Shown: positions 32,581-44,067, counted from the first letter of the stretch. The stretch is 64,000 nucleotides of DNA from Comamonadaceae bacterium (GCA_947450695.1 CANFWV010000005.1:43591-107590); one strand, 5' to 3'. A program made the numbers and translations. The notes: generated from the sequence alone by a model not told the origin.

Positions 32581-35067
32581 ATGCGTTCAGCATCTCACAT
32601 CCCCCTTATTCTCGCGCCCATCGGGCATGCGGTCCTCAGCTTGGTCAATTTGATCGCGTTCGGCCTCATGACTGGTGCGCCTTTGCACGCCCAGAGCTTG
32701 CCGATCAGCCTGCCTGGGGGCGAGTTGCGGCCAACGCTGAAAAGTTCGCCGAGGCTGGCCGAAAAGCAGCCTGAGGGGCCGGGCAATGAAGTGCCGACTT
32801 TTGTTTATGGTGACCACATCACGGGCCGAACTAGCCTTGAAACGACCCTCGATGGCAACGCTGAACTGCGCCGCGGCAAGACGTCGTTGCGCGCTGATCG
32901 GATAGAGTATTTTCAGCCCGACGATCTGGTGAAAACGCGCGGTAATGTGCGCGTCAGCAATGCGGGGAATCTGTTTTGGGGCCCTGAGCTGGAGGTAAAA
33001 ATCGATACCTTCGAGGGCGCCTTCACGCAACCGACGTACCGGTTTTTGGGCGGCGGCAATGGGCAGGCTGCCCAAATCATCTTTGTTGACGACAAACACT
33101 TTGTGGCGACACATGCCACCTACACGACGTGTGAGCGTGACAATCAAGACAGTTGGATGCCCGACTGGCAGATGACTGGTGAGCGCTTCACCTTTGACTT
33201 TGACAAAGAAATTGGGACTGTCACCAGCGGTACCCTGCGTTTCAAGGACGTACCGATCCTTCATTGGCCCGGTTCGATTTCTTTTCCTTTGAGTGACAAG
33301 CGCAAGTCCGGGGTGATGCCGCCAACCTTCGCCGTGGATTCCGTGAGCGGATTCGCCTTGACGGCGCCTTATTACTTTGACATTGCGCCAAACCGTGATG
33401 CCACGCTGACGCCGACGTATGCGAGCAAGCGCGGTGTCAATTTGGCTGGCGAATTTCGCTATCTCGAACCGACCTACCGCGGCATTCTGCACGCCAGCTA
33501 TTTGCCAGGTGATCTGCTGCGCAACGAGGATCGATGGTCTTTGGGCTATCAGCACAACGGCATTTTCAATACGGGTCTTTCCAGCGTTGGCAACATCGGC
33601 GTTGGCCTGACATTGAATCGCGTCAGCGACGACAACTACTGGCGTGATTTTTCTAGTTTTGGCGGCACCAGCTTGAGTGGCACCTCCCTGGGCGGAACGA
33701 CGCTGACCCAGCGTTTGCTAAACAATGAGCTCAACCTGACGTGGGGTAAAGGCTTCCTCAGCACCGGGTTCAGGGTACAAAAGTGGCAAGCCTTGCAAGA
33801 TCCCGCTTCGGTGATTGTTCCGCCTTACGACCGGTTGCCGCAAATCACCGCCCGTTATGCCCGCAGCAATGTGTCCCTGGGGGGCTTGAGCGGCCTAGAT
33901 TGGTCGGTGGACGGCGACTTTACCGGTTTCTCGTCGGTAAGTCGTCTGACCAACCAACCGAATGCCCAGCGGGCTTTTACGCGGGCGGAACTCAGTCGAC
34001 CTTTTATCTGGCCTGCCGGCTACATCACGCCCAAGCTGCAGTTGCGCGCCACCAGCTATCAGTTTGATGCCCCCCTGACCACCGCCGGCAGTGGGGGGCT
34101 CACATCGGCCAATGTGGTGGTGCCCACCTTCAGCTTGGACGCGGGGTTGCAGTTTGAACGAGATGCTTCTTTCTTTGGCCGTAACCTGACGCAGACGCTG
34201 GAGCCGCGCGCGTTTTATGTGCGCACGCCGTACCGGAATCAAAACTTCCTGCCCAATTACGACTCTGGCGACAACAGTTTCAATTTCGCCACGGTCTTCA
34301 CTGAAAACGCCTTTGCTGGCAATGACCGAATTTCAGATGCGAATCTGCTGACGCTTGGCGTGACGTCGCGCTTGCTTGACCCGGCCAGCGGGGCTGAGTT
34401 GGTTCGTTTTGGCGTTGCTCAGCGCCTGCGCTTTGAAAACCAGCTGGTCACGTTACCCGGCGCCGCGCCAGTGACAGACCGCTTGAGTGACTTGTTGCTT
34501 GGCGCAACGGCCAACTGGACGCGCGCATGGTCGGCTGACGCCACCACGCAATACAACCAGAAGCTTGGTGAGTCTGAGCGAACCAGCGTGGGTGTCCGCT
34601 ACAGCCCGAGCAACTACCGTGTTATCAGTGTGGCCTATCTGCGACAAGCCGGTCTGACCGATCAGCGCAGCGATCAACGCGGAGTCAGCTGGCAATGGCC
34701 GATCAATGATCTGTGGGGCGACAAGGGCGAAGACCTTGGCGCAGGCCGTGGCCAGGGGAGCGGACGCTGGTACAGCGTTGGACGCTTGAACTACAGCATG
34801 CTCGACAAAACGCTGGTTAATTCTGTCGTCGGCTTTGAATACGATGGCTGCTGCTGGATTGGCCGTGTCGTGCTGCAGCGCACGCCCATCATCACGGCCC
34901 TAGGGACTTCCCAGCTTGGGAATACCCAGCTTATGTTCCAGCTTGAGTTTGTCGGCTTTGCCCGAATTGGCGAAAATCCGCTCCAATCTCTTCGCGCCAA
35001 TATCCCGAAATACCAACTCCTGCGCGAGCAGATCACGCCTCCGAGCCGGTTTACCAACTATGACTAA
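32581..35067 (+). CDS. lptD: LPS-assembly protein LptD
   Basis: 828 aa; DRIEYFQPDDLVKTRGNVRV; EYDGCCWIGRVVLQR. Confidence 0.96.
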   Translation: MRSASHIPLILAPIGHAVLSLVNLIAFGLMTGAPLHAQSLPISLPGGELRPTLKSSPRLAEKQPEGPGNEVPTFVYGDHITGRTSLETTLDGNAELRRGKTSLRADRIEYFQPDDLVKTRGNVRVSNAGNLFWGPELEVKIDTFEGAFTQPTYRFLGGGNGQAAQIIFVDDKHFVATHATYTTCERDNQDSWMPDWQMTGERFTFDFDKEIGTVTSGTLRFKDVPILHWPGSISFPLSDKRKSGVMPPTFAVDSVSGFALTAPYYFDIAPNRDATLTPTYASKRGVNLAGEFRYLEPTYRGILHASYLPGDLLRNEDRWSLGYQHNGIFNTGLSSVGNIGVGLTLNRVSDDNYWRDFSSFGGTSLSGTSLGGTTLTQRLLNNELNLTWGKGFLSTGFRVQKWQALQDPASVIVPPYDRLPQITARYARSNVSLGGLSGLDWSVDGDFTGFSSVSRLTNQPNAQRAFTRAELSRPFIWPAGYITPKLQLRATSYQFDAPLTTAGSGGLTSANVVVPTFSLDAGLQFERDASFFGRNLTQTLEPRAFYVRTPYRNQNFLPNYDSGDNSFNFATVFTENAFAGNDRISDANLLTLGVTSRLLDPASGAELVRFGVAQRLRFENQLVTLPGAAPVTDRLSDLLLGATANWTRAWSADATTQYNQKLGESERTSVGVRYSPSNYRVISVAYLRQAGLTDQRSDQRGVSWQWPINDLWGDKGEDLGAGRGQGSGRWYSVGRLNYSMLDKTLVNSVVGFEYDGCCWIGRVVLQRTPIITALGTSQLGNTQLMFQLEFVGFARIGENPLQSLRANIPKYQLLREQITPPSRFTNYD

Positions 35068-36415
35068 GCACTTTTCCTCATTCGTCTTGGCCCTGTTGCT
35101 GGCTGCGCTGATGCAGCCAGTGAGCGCTCAAACGCTGAAGCTGCCAGGGGCGGCGAGAGCCCCCAGCCCGACTATGCCGACTGTCACGGGGTCGGACTCT
35201 CGCCCTGGCGACTTCATCGTCGCGGTGGTTAATTCCGAGCCCATTACCAACAACGAAGTGCAGACCCGGCTGGTGCGTATTGAGCAGCAACTGTCGCGTC
35301 AAGGCACGGTTCCCCCCCGCGACCAACTTGTGCGCGAAGTGTTGGAGCGCTTGATTATCGAACGTGCCCAGCTGCAATTGGCGCGCGAGTTAGAGCTGCG
35401 TCCCGATGAAGCCGCCATTGATCAGGCGGCCGCCACCGTTGCCCGACAAAATCAGCTGTCACTGGACGAATTAAAAAGTCGCCTCGTCGCGGATGGCATG
35501 GACTACACCCGATTCAGGGCTGACTTGCGCGAAGAGTTGACCTTGGCGCGGCTGCGCGAACGTGAGGTCGATGCGCGCGTCAAAGTCAGCGAGCAAGATA
35601 TTGATCAGTTTTTGCGTGAGCGCGATGCCCAAGCACGGACCAGCCCCGAGCTTCTGAACATCGCTCAAATTTTGGTGGCGGTGCCTGAAACGGCCACCCC
35701 AGAGCAAGTGAGCGTTTTACAGGCAAAAGCCGAGCGGGCTGCGGCGCGTATTCGCGCCGGTGAGGCTTTTGCCAAGGTGGCCGCGGAGATGTCTGATTCA
35801 CCTGAAGCGGCGAGTGGCGGCGAACTCGGTCCGCGACTGGCCGAGCGCTTGCCGACGCTCTTTGTCGACGCCACACGCAGTCTTCAAGCGGGTGGTTTGG
35901 CAGGACCATTGCGTAGCGGTGCTGGTTTTCATGTGATCAAGTTGATCGAGAAGCGGCGCGGGGCGATGGGCACCAGCATCACACAAACCCGGGCACGTCA
36001 TATATTGTTGCGGCTTAACCCCCAACTATCGGAGCAAGCCGCCAAAGACAAACTCGCCGACTTCAAACGTCGCATCGCTTCTGGACAGGCTGACTTCGCG
36101 ACATTGGCCCGTGAGAACAGCCAGGACGGCTCAGCCAAAGAAGGCGGCGATCTCGGTTGGACTTCGCCCGGTATGTTCGTGCCCGAATTCGAGCAGACCA
36201 TGAACCAACTCGCGCCTGGTCAGGTGTCCGATCCCCTGGTGTCACGGTTTGGCGTGCACTTGATCGAGGTGCAGGAACGTCGAGAGGCAACTCTGTCAGA
36301 GCGCGAGCAGCGTGATGCTGTACGCAATATCGTGCGCGCAAAAAAAATAGACGAAGCATATAACCAGTGGCTGCAAGACGTGCGTGGTCGTGCTTATGTG
36401 GAGTTTCGGAACTAA
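35060..36415 (+). CDS. surA: Periplasmic chaperone/peptidyl-prolyl isomerase SurA
   Basis: VNSEPITNNEV; two PPIC domains (ARHILLRLN; GGDLGWTSPGMFVPEFEQ). Confidence 0.96.
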   Translation: MTKHFSSFVLALLLAALMQPVSAQTLKLPGAARAPSPTMPTVTGSDSRPGDFIVAVVNSEPITNNEVQTRLVRIEQQLSRQGTVPPRDQLVREVLERLIIERAQLQLARELELRPDEAAIDQAAATVARQNQLSLDELKSRLVADGMDYTRFRADLREELTLARLREREVDARVKVSEQDIDQFLRERDAQARTSPELLNIAQILVAVPETATPEQVSVLQAKAERAAARIRAGEAFAKVAAEMSDSPEAASGGELGPRLAERLPTLFVDATRSLQAGGLAGPLRSGAGFHVIKLIEKRRGAMGTSITQTRARHILLRLNPQLSEQAAKDKLADFKRRIASGQADFATLARENSQDGSAKEGGDLGWTSPGMFVPEFEQTMNQLAPGQVSDPLVSRFGVHLIEVQERREATLSEREQRDAVRNIVRAKKIDEAYNQWLQDVRGRAYVEFRN

Positions 36416-36443
36416 GCATGAGTTCCGAGGTAAATAAGTCCGT

Positions 36444-37253
36444 ATGAAACATATCGCTCGCAAGCGCTTTGGTCAGCATTTTCTGACAGATCGCGGCATT
36501 ATTGAAGACATTATTCAGGCGATTGACCCGAAGCCGGGCGACCCGATGGTGGAGATCGGCCCTGGCCTGGCGGCGATGACACAGCCCTTGGTCGAGCGAC
36601 TCGGGCATCTCACGGTGATTGAGCTGGATCGTGATTTAGCCAGACAGTTGCGTTCACATCCACAACTCACCGTGGTTGAATCGGATGTCTTAAGGGTTGA
36701 TTTTCGGGTGCTCGCGACAGATATCTGTGGTGCTTCAACCGAGGGTACTCGAAAACTCCGCGTCGTCGGCAACTTGCCCTACAACATTTCGACGCCCATT
36801 TTGTTTCATTTGTTGGACGTGGTCGACGTGATCGAGGATCAGCATTTCATGCTGCAAAAGGAAGTGATTGACCGAATGGTGGCTCGTCCTTCAACGTCTG
36901 ACTACGGCAGGTTAAGTGTCATGCTGCAGTGGCGTTATGCCATGGAGAACGTGTTGTTGGTGCCTCCGCAAAGCTTTGATCCGCCGCCACGCGTGAACAG
37001 CGCGGTGGTGCGCATGGTTCCGCATGCTGAGCCCGCTGTGCTGGAGGTGAAGTTGCTTAGCGAAGTGGTGCAAGTGGCTTTTAGCCAGCGTCGTAAGTTG
37101 TTGCGTCACACGCTTGGCCGTTGGTTAGATGAGCGTGAGTTCGGTGGAGAATTCAATGTCCAGCGCCGGGCGGAGGAAGTCCCAGTGGTCGAATATATTG
37201 CGTTGGTACAGGCTGTGTCTGCTGCCGGGCTAGGGACAAGTCCGGCGAATTAA
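36444..37253 (+). CDS. ksgA: 16S rRNA dimethyladenosine transferase
   Basis: [32 protein letters not shown]. Confidence 0.98.
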   Translation: MKHIARKRFGQHFLTDRGIIEDIIQAIDPKPGDPMVEIGPGLAAMTQPLVERLGHLTVIELDRDLARQLRSHPQLTVVESDVLRVDFRVLATDICGASTEGTRKLRVVGNLPYNISTPILFHLLDVVDVIEDQHFMLQKEVIDRMVARPSTSDYGRLSVMLQWRYAMENVLLVPPQSFDPPPRVNSAVVRMVPHAEPAVLEVKLLSEVVQVAFSQRRKLLRHTLGRWLDEREFGGEFNVQRRAEEVPVVEYIALVQAVSAAGLGTSPAN

Positions 37254-37277
37254 GAGAAGATGCTCGTTTCAAAAATG

Positions 37278-37305
37278 AAAAAGCCCGCTTCGAGCGGGCT
37301 TTTTT
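37278..37305 (+). terminator. Rho-independent terminator after ksgA
   Basis: AAAAAGCCCGCTTCGAGCGGGCTTTTTT. Confidence 0.92.
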
Positions 37306-37513
37306 GTGCAAGCGTAGCGTTTCACCACGAGTTGCTGGGGCACGCAGATTTAAGCTGCGGCCATCCAATAACCCGCGTTGAACGGACTGCTCATGCGAAG
37401 TGCCAATGGAGACACGTCGATCAGTTTGTCGGTCGGCATCACTTCGCCGCCTTCATCCACTGTTTGCTGGGCCTCATTCGCCCGATCCCCTTGGCCGATG
37501 TCTGGGGAGCGGG

Positions 37514-37915
37514 CTACAGAAAAGAATAAAAGCATCTGAACGGAATCTTTCGATCCGCCCAGTAGTCCGCTGCATCCCTGAAGATGTCTAGCAGTTGCTC
37601 GCGCGCTTCTTTGTCGAATTTGGCGTTAGCAGGAATTTGCTCCAGCACCACGATAAAGCCAGGCTGTTGACCAGACTTGTGGACCAAGTCAGTCATGCAG
37701 TCATAGAGCGCATCGAAGTTTTTGCCGAAATGGGCGGGGAAGGTGTACTGGGCCGCGATCATGTCCAACACATCTTGTTTGCTCTGGGCGTTACCCAGGT
37801 TTGCGTACAGGAAGTGATGGCCTAATTCGGTTGCCGCGTCTTGTAATTCCGGTACGCGAAATGCGCGTATGGATTGAACAATATTTGGCCTCACAGTACG
37901 AAGTGGTGTGTCCAT
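37514..37915 (-). CDS. Barstar-family ribonuclease inhibitor
   Basis: FPAHFGKNFDALYDCMTDL...FIVVLEQIPAN; next to barnase-like RNase; start taken near MDTPLRTV (approximate). Confidence 0.88.
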   Translation of the reverse strand: MDTPLRTVRPNIVQSIRAFRVPELQDAATELGHHFLYANLGNAQSKQDVLDMIAAQYTFPAHFGKNFDALYDCMTDLVHKSGQQPGFIVVLEQIPANAKFDKEAREQLLDIFRDAADYWADRKIPFRCFYSFL

Positions 37916-37987
37916 CTTCGTTTTTCTTTCTAATAACAAGTTAACCAACACATAAACTGAAACTCATACTGGCTGGATCGCTCGGTT

Positions 37988-38425
37988 TTACCGAGCGATT
38001 TGGCGATAACTGGCGTAGTGATCGTCGGTGTAATAGCAGGCGTCTGGTGCAGCCGGCCGGTCGCCGCCACACACAATACGTCGCGCACCGCGGCTACGTT
38101 CCCCTAGCGTCTTGACGGTGTATTCACGGTAGTAACCGCGCTGCCGGGCCGGAAGAAAATGCTCCCGATTGCCAAACACCGTGCCATCCTTGTCGTACTT
38201 GAATGGTCCGCCCTGATAAATCAGCGTCATCATGGCCTGCCCATGAGGGGGCAATTGACTCAGCGCAATCGGTTCATGTGGTGTTGTCAGTGGGCCTTTT
38301 GCGTGCACCGAGAAGGTGCTGAAAATCCCCGACAGTGCCAGCAGTACGAGCAGCGCTACAGCGATGGCTCGGAACTGCGCCCCCCAACTCCAATAACTCC
38401 AACCCCAATTGCGACTGGTAAACAT
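37988..38425 (-). CDS. Secreted/membrane-anchored barnase/RNase Sa-like guanyl ribonuclease
   Basis: N-terminal TM/signal; FGNREHFLPARQRGYYREYTV...RRIVCGG...CYYTDDHYASYR, catalytic Glu, Arg, His preserved. Confidence 0.9.
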   Translation of the reverse strand: MFTSRNWGWSYWSWGAQFRAIAVALLVLLALSGIFSTFSVHAKGPLTTPHEPIALSQLPPHGQAMMTLIYQGGPFKYDKDGTVFGNREHFLPARQRGYYREYTVKTLGERSRGARRIVCGGDRPAAPDACYYTDDHYASYRQIAR

Positions 38426-38601
38426 GAAAACACGCCTTTCTTGAACTTCAAGATTCCCCAGTGTTGTCGGGTTAACCCTGAATCTTCAAGGGGCGTAGTT
38501 TGACTCATGTGGGCAGAAATTGCAATAGTCTGCTTAAAGATTGAGCAGTCAGTACAAGGTCTTTCAAGTTGAAAGTAAGCGCTGGCTTTCGCGGGGGGAA
38601 C

Positions 38602-40950
38602 TCAACGACCAGCGTTTGCGTCCGCAACAGTCAGCGCGGTCATGTTCACAAGACGCCTCACTGTGGTGCTGGCAGTCAAAATGTGCACGGGTTTGTCTGC
38701 CCCGAGCAGAACCGGACCGACAGCGATATTGCCGCCAGCGGCAGTTTTCAGGAGGTTGTAGGCGATATTTGCGGCATCGATATTCGGTAAAACCAGCAAG
38801 TTGGCCTCACCGCTGAGCGTGCTGTTTGGCATGACGAGCCTACGCGAATCGGCATCCAGCGCCACATCCCCATGCATCTCGCCGTCAACCTCAAGCCAAG
38901 GTGACTTTTCCCGAAGCAGTTCAAGCGTTTGCCGCATCTTGATCGCGCTGGGTTGATTCGATGAGCCGAAGTTTGAGTGCGACAACAAAGCTGCTTTTGG
39001 CTTGATACCAAATCGCATCATTTCTTCTGCGGCAAGAGTTGTGATTTCGGCGAGTTGCTCAGCGGTCGGGTCATAGTTGACGTGGGTGTCGAGCAAAAAT
39101 ACCTGACGTCCCGGCAAAATCAGCCCGTTCATACAGGCGTAGGTGTTGACGCCGGCACGCTTGCCAATCACTTGGTCAATGTAGTCAAGGTGTAGCGCTG
39201 TGGTTCCCCATGTGCCGCAAATCAAGCCGTCGACGTCACCCTTGTGCAGCAGCATGCTGCCGATCAAGGTGAGGCGGCGGCGCATTTCGATCTTCGCCAT
39301 TTGCACCGTCACGCCGCGCCGTTCCATCATGCGGTGGTAAGTCTGCCAGAAGTCACGGTAGCGGTGGTCTTGCTCGACATTGACGACGTCGTAATCGAGC
39401 TCTTCTTTCAGGCGCAGACCAAACTTGGCGATGCGCTGTGCAATCACCGCTGGGCGGCCAATCAGGGTCGGCCGAGCCAGGCCTTCGTCGACGACGATCT
39501 GGCAAGCCCGTAAAACACGCTCTTCTTCACCTTCAGAATAAGCAACGCGCTTACGGCTGCCCGCTTTGGCCGCAGCATAAATCGGTTTCATCACCGTGCC
39601 TGACGCATATACAAAACTTTGTAGTTTTTCGCGGTACGCAGCCATGTCCTCAATCGGACGCAGTGCTACGCCACTGTCGGCTGCAGCTTGTGCGACAGCG
39701 GGCGCAATTTTGATCATCAGGCGTGGGTCAAACGGCTTGGGAATCAGGTATTCAGGGCCAAAAGCCAGCTGTTCACCGACGTAAACGGCGGCCACCACCT
39801 CGCTCTGTTCGGCTTGCGCCAGCTCTGCAATGGCATGCACGGCAGCAATTTCCATCTCGTCAGTGATGGTCGACGCGCCAGCATCTAGGGCGCCACGAAA
39901 AATATACGGAAAGCACAGGACGTTGTTGACCTGATTTGGGTAATCAGAGCGGCCGGTCGCAATAATGGCGTCATCACGCACCAATTTAACGTCTTCGGGC
40001 GATATCTCTGGGTTCGGATTGGCCAGTGCAAAGATGATTGGATTGGCCGCCATCCGTTTGACCATGTCCTTTTTAAGGACGCCGCCAGCGGAGAGACCCA
40101 AAAAGACGTCAGCACCCTCGATGATCTCCCCCAAGGTGCGGGCAGTTGTTTTTTGTGCGAATTGGATCTTATCTTCGTCCATCAGCTCGGTACGGCCTTC
40201 ATAAACCACGCCGGCCAAATCGGTCACAAAAATGTTTTCGCGGGGAATACCCAGTTTGACCAAGAGTTTCAGGCAAGCAAGTGCAGCAGCACCTGCGCCG
40301 GAAGTCACCATTTTGATCTTTTTAGGGTCTTTTTTCGCCACTTTGAGTGCGTTGAGAATGGCTGCACCGACGGTGATGGCCGTGCCGTGCTGGTCATCGT
40401 GAAACACCGGGATCTTCATGCGCTTGCGTAATTCCCGCTCAATGTAAAAACAGTCGGGTGCGCGGATGTCTTCGAGGTTGATAGCCCCGAAGGTTGGCTC
40501 CAGTGATGCGATGATTTCTACCAGTTTGGCTGGGTCAAGCTCGTCAATTTCGATGTCAAAGACGTCCACGCCCGCGAACTTCTTAAACAACACCGCCTTG
40601 CCTTCCATCACCGGCTTGGATGCCAGCGGGCCGATGTTGCCCAGACCCAGCACTGCCGTGCCGTTGGTGATGACTGCCACCAGATTGCCGCGGCTGGTGT
40701 ATTTGTAAGCGGCGTTGGGGTCTTTGACGATTTCTTCGCAAGGTGCTGCAACGCCCGGGGTGTAAGCCAAAGCCAAGTCGCGCTGGTTGAGAAGCTGCTT
40801 GGTCGCCATCACGGCGACTTTGCCGGGGGTTGGGAACTCGTGATATTCGAGTGCTGAGCGGCGCAGTTCGTCGCGTTTTTCTTGTTCGTTATCGACTGGT
40901 GTCTGGGGCATTTGAAGCGTCTCCTGCGGGGGCGACCACTTGGCCGCCAA
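38602..40950 (-). CDS. maeB: NADP-dependent malic enzyme (malic + phosphotransacetylase-like domains)
   Basis: 782 aa; [30 protein letters not shown]-terminal Pta-like domain. Confidence 0.96.
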   Translation of the reverse strand: MAAKWSPPQETLQMPQTPVDNEQEKRDELRRSALEYHEFPTPGKVAVMATKQLLNQRDLALAYTPGVAAPCEEIVKDPNAAYKYTSRGNLVAVITNGTAVLGLGNIGPLASKPVMEGKAVLFKKFAGVDVFDIEIDELDPAKLVEIIASLEPTFGAINLEDIRAPDCFYIERELRKRMKIPVFHDDQHGTAITVGAAILNALKVAKKDPKKIKMVTSGAGAAALACLKLLVKLGIPRENIFVTDLAGVVYEGRTELMDEDKIQFAQKTTARTLGEIIEGADVFLGLSAGGVLKKDMVKRMAANPIIFALANPNPEISPEDVKLVRDDAIIATGRSDYPNQVNNVLCFPYIFRGALDAGASTITDEMEIAAVHAIAELAQAEQSEVVAAVYVGEQLAFGPEYLIPKPFDPRLMIKIAPAVAQAAADSGVALRPIEDMAAYREKLQSFVYASGTVMKPIYAAAKAGSRKRVAYSEGEEERVLRACQIVVDEGLARPTLIGRPAVIAQRIAKFGLRLKEELDYDVVNVEQDHRYRDFWQTYHRMMERRGVTVQMAKIEMRRRLTLIGSMLLHKGDVDGLICGTWGTTALHLDYIDQVIGKRAGVNTYACMNGLILPGRQVFLLDTHVNYDPTAEQLAEITTLAAEEMMRFGIKPKAALLSHSNFGSSNQPSAIKMRQTLELLREKSPWLEVDGEMHGDVALDADSRRLVMPNSTLSGEANLLVLPNIDAANIAYNLLKTAAGGNIAVGPVLLGADKPVHILTASTTVRRLVNMTALTVADANAGR

Positions 40951-41384
40951 TTGCGTGTAAGGAAATGGATTGTAGGCCTCGGGTCAGAACGCCGTTTGTG
41001 TGGGCCTGTTCAATTGGGGTTGGTTACTTTTGACTTTTAACAGCGGAAAGTTGTCCAAGCTTGACCCGTTGCGACGGCGCCATGCGCTGCGCAGTTTGTG
41101 CGCTAGGCAGCACAAAAGCGGTGTTTAAAAAAGTGGTATTCAAATATAGGCCATCTATTTCCCTGCAAAGGCTGCTTTGAGGTTGGCCATGATTTTGAAG
41201 TCGGGGCGTGCGCAAGCACCCTGCATCGCTTCGCAGTCGCTGGTCATAGCTGATATGTCCCGATTCGCCTAGCCATACAGTGGACAAGCTTTTAAAGTAC
41301 GGCAATTGACGATCGACAGTGCCTAGGCGCAGCCGTCGAACCATTTAATTCACGGCTTAAATACACGCATCAAGGCACTGGCCA

Positions 41385-42356
41385 GTGAAAAAATTCAAAC
41401 ATGCCGTCGCGGCTGTCCTGCTGACTGGGCTGAGTTGGGCGGCGCCGTCAACGGCTGCGTTTCCTGATAAGCCGTTGCGCTTAATCGTGCCATTCCCCGC
41501 CGGAGGCGCGACCGATTTTATGGCGCGCGGCATGGCTTTGCGACTGGGCGCGGAGTTGGGTCAATCGATCATCATCGATAACCGCAGTGGTGCCGGCGGC
41601 GCCACGGCCACAGAGGCTGTGGCACGCGCAGTTCCAGATGGCTACACACTGCTGTTTGGCACCATGGGGACGCAGGTCATCAATCCTGCGCTCTACCCGA
41701 AATTGCGCTACGACCCGATCAAGGACTTTGCGCCTATCAGCCTGACACACATCACCCCGCGCGTGCTCGTCGTCAGGGCGACGTTGCCGGTCAAAAATAT
41801 CGCTGGGCTGATCGCGCTGGCCAAAAAACAACCGGGCGTGCTGATGTACGGTTCTGCGGGCAGCGGGAGCTCAAGCCATCTGTCCGGGGCTTTGTTTGAA
41901 TCGCTGGCGAATGTGGACATGTTGCATGTGCCATACAAAGGCAGCGCCCCCGTGTTGATGGATGTGCTGGCTGGCCGCATCGACATGAGCTTCGACTCTT
42001 ACACGGTCTATGAGGAGCACATCAAGAGTGGCAAGGTTCGTGCGTTGGGCGTCACCTCCAAGGCGCGTATGAGCATCCTGCCGCAGCTCCCGACGATGGC
42101 AGAGTCGGGTTTGCCGGACTATGAGGTCTCCAACTGGCTGGGTTTGTTCGCACCCACAGGAACACCCAAGGACGTACTGGCAACGCTGCACGCGGCGCTC
42201 GGCCGCGCGATGGCCACGCCGGCGCTCAAGCAACAACTCATCGGCTTGGGCGTTGAGCCAACCTTTGGCAGTTCAGAAGACTTCGGTTTGTTGATCCGCA
42301 CTGAGTTGCCCAAGTGGGCCGCATTGGTGAAAAAATCTGGCGCGATCGCAGACTGA
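41385..42356 (+). CDS. Bug/TctC-type tripartite tricarboxylate transporter substrate-binding protein (1)
   Basis: FPDKPLRLIVPFPAGGATDFMAR...IIIDNRSGAGG...VPYKGSAPV. Confidence 0.95.
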   Translation: MKKFKHAVAAVLLTGLSWAAPSTAAFPDKPLRLIVPFPAGGATDFMARGMALRLGAELGQSIIIDNRSGAGGATATEAVARAVPDGYTLLFGTMGTQVINPALYPKLRYDPIKDFAPISLTHITPRVLVVRATLPVKNIAGLIALAKKQPGVLMYGSAGSGSSSHLSGALFESLANVDMLHVPYKGSAPVLMDVLAGRIDMSFDSYTVYEEHIKSGKVRALGVTSKARMSILPQLPTMAESGLPDYEVSNWLGLFAPTGTPKDVLATLHAALGRAMATPALKQQLIGLGVEPTFGSSEDFGLLIRTELPKWAALVKKSGAIAD

Positions 42357-42398
42357 CAACTACTTTTTAAACCGACCCCTCTTAACTTTGGAAATTTG

Positions 42399-43175
42399 AT
42401 GCAGAACTTTCAGCAACTCAACGTCGACATCAGCGACTATGTCGCCACTCTGACTCTTAACAGCCCGCCCGTGAATGCACTCACTCGTGTGTTGAACGAC
42501 GAGCTCACGCGGGCCTTGGATTGCATTTCAGAAATGGACGAAGTCCGGGTCGTCATCTTGACCGGTGCAGGCAAGATTTTTTGCGCTGGCGCGGACCTCA
42601 AGGGCCGTGCTGACAACATCAAAGGGCCGGGTGATTTGGTGGCTCATTCGCGGCGCACCCGCGAATGTTTTCATGCCATTCGCGAATGCGCCAAACCCGT
42701 GATTGCCGCCATCAACGGTGCGGCGCTGGGCTCTGGGCTGGCCATGGCTGCTTCGGCCGACATCCTCGTGGTGTCTGAAAAAGCATCGCTGGGCTTGCCG
42801 GAAGTCGACGTCGGTTTGCTGGGTGGTTGCAGCCATGCGATGCGGCTGTTTGGCCATTCCCGCCTGCGGCGCATGGCGCTGACCGGTTACCGTGTGCCTG
42901 GGGCTGAACTCTATCGCCTGGGCATTGCTGAGTTTTGCACGACGCCAGAGGAATTGATGCCCACCGCCATGGAGCTGGCCCGCACGATTGCATCTAAGAG
43001 CCCGGTGTCGACGCGCATGGGCAAGCACACCATGAACGTGATCGAGGACATGAGCCTGCGCGACGGTTACCGTTACGAGCAGGACATGACCGCCGTCATC
43101 GGCAAGACCGACGACGCGCGAGAAGCTCAGCTCGCATTCAAAGAAAAACGCCAGCCCGTGTTTTTGGGTCGCTAA
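42399..43175 (+). CDS. Enoyl-CoA hydratase/isomerase family protein
   Basis: GAGKIFCAGADLKGR; INGAALGSGLAMAASADI; LPEVDVGLLGG. Confidence 0.93.
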   Translation: MQNFQQLNVDISDYVATLTLNSPPVNALTRVLNDELTRALDCISEMDEVRVVILTGAGKIFCAGADLKGRADNIKGPGDLVAHSRRTRECFHAIRECAKPVIAAINGAALGSGLAMAASADILVVSEKASLGLPEVDVGLLGGCSHAMRLFGHSRLRRMALTGYRVPGAELYRLGIAEFCTTPEELMPTAMELARTIASKSPVSTRMGKHTMNVIEDMSLRDGYRYEQDMTAVIGKTDDAREAQLAFKEKRQPVFLGR

Positions 43176-43194
43176 AGTTCAAAACGAAATTCTC

Positions 43195-44064
43195 ATGGCC
43201 ATCACTGCAGACCTCATCAAGACAGTCACGGCACAGCTTTACAACCGTTCGCTGCGCCGTATTCCTGACGACACCAAGGCCGCATTAGCACTGGCTGGCA
43301 GCGTTGAGCGAAACGAGACGGCCCGCCACACGCTACGTATCATGATCGCCAGTGCTGAAGCGGCTGAACGTAGCGATCACTTCGTGTGTTCGGATGCCGG
43401 TGTGCCCGTTTATTTTGTGCGCGTTGGCACGCAAGCAAGGTTCAGTGGCAATGTGCGGCAAGCCATCACCGACGGCTTTGCAGAACTGGTCGCCAGCATC
43501 CAACCGCCACTGCTACCGCATGTCACCAATCCGCTGACGTTGGAGCGCGGTCATCATGGCAAAGACATGCCGATCGTGACCTTTGACATGGTCGACGACC
43601 AGGATTTTGTCGACATCACCTGCTCTCCCAAAGCGCTGGGCTCGGGACGCTGGGCGGCGCTTGAAATATTCAGTTTTCCCGACCTGCACACGATCGAAGA
43701 ATTCGTCATGAACACGGTGCTCAAGGCCGGCTCTCAGCCTTGTCCGCCGGTGGTGATCGGTGTCGGCATTGGCGGCACCTTCGACTACGCCGCCAAGATG
43801 TCCAAAGAGGCCACACTGCGGACCATCGGTGAGATCAATCCTGAACCAATTTTGGCCGACATGGAGCGCCGCTTAGCGCGTGCCATCAACAAGACCGGTT
43901 TCGGCCCGATGGGTACCGGCGGCGACAGCACGGCGATGGCCGTGCACATCAACTACGCGGCAGGACATGGCTTCACCCCGGTGGCGGTTTCTTTCAACTG
44001 CTGGATCAATCGCCGCACCCGGGCCCGCATTTACAACGATGGTCGCGTTGAGATCGTGGAATAA
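43195..44064 (+). CDS. Class I fumarate hydratase/tartrate dehydratase-like alpha subunit
   Basis: VIGVGIGGTFDYAAKMSKEA; three conserved Cys contexts (VCSD, PCPP, FNCW) consistent with a 4Fe-4S cluster. Confidence 0.92.
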   Translation: MAITADLIKTVTAQLYNRSLRRIPDDTKAALALAGSVERNETARHTLRIMIASAEAAERSDHFVCSDAGVPVYFVRVGTQARFSGNVRQAITDGFAELVASIQPPLLPHVTNPLTLERGHHGKDMPIVTFDMVDDQDFVDITCSPKALGSGRWAALEIFSFPDLHTIEEFVMNTVLKAGSQPCPPVVIGVGIGGTFDYAAKMSKEATLRTIGEINPEPILADMERRLARAINKTGFGPMGTGGDSTAMAVHINYAAGHGFTPVAVSFNCWINRRTRARIYNDGRVEIVE

Positions 44065-44067
44065 ATC

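Noticed and set aside
32587-33555. 322-aa minus-strand ORF opposite lptD
   Set aside because: Shadow ORF of a well-supported lptD; composition is not protein-like.
37350-37535. 61-aa minus ORF downstream of barstar
   Set aside because: No recognisable domain, partly overlaps barstar 3' end; insufficient support.
38440-38490. Imperfect inverted repeat CTTGAACTTCAAGATTC...GAATCTTCAAG between maeB and the RNase gene
   Set aside because: Mismatched stem and no T-tract; could be a weak terminator but evidence is thin.
41155-41262. Minus-strand frame ending DISAMTSDCEAMQGACARPDFKIMANLKAAFAGK*, looking like a gene remnant between maeB and the island
   Set aside because: Protein-like, but I cannot name a family and the open frame is too short; needs BLASTX to decide if it is a pseudogene tail marking an insertion boundary.
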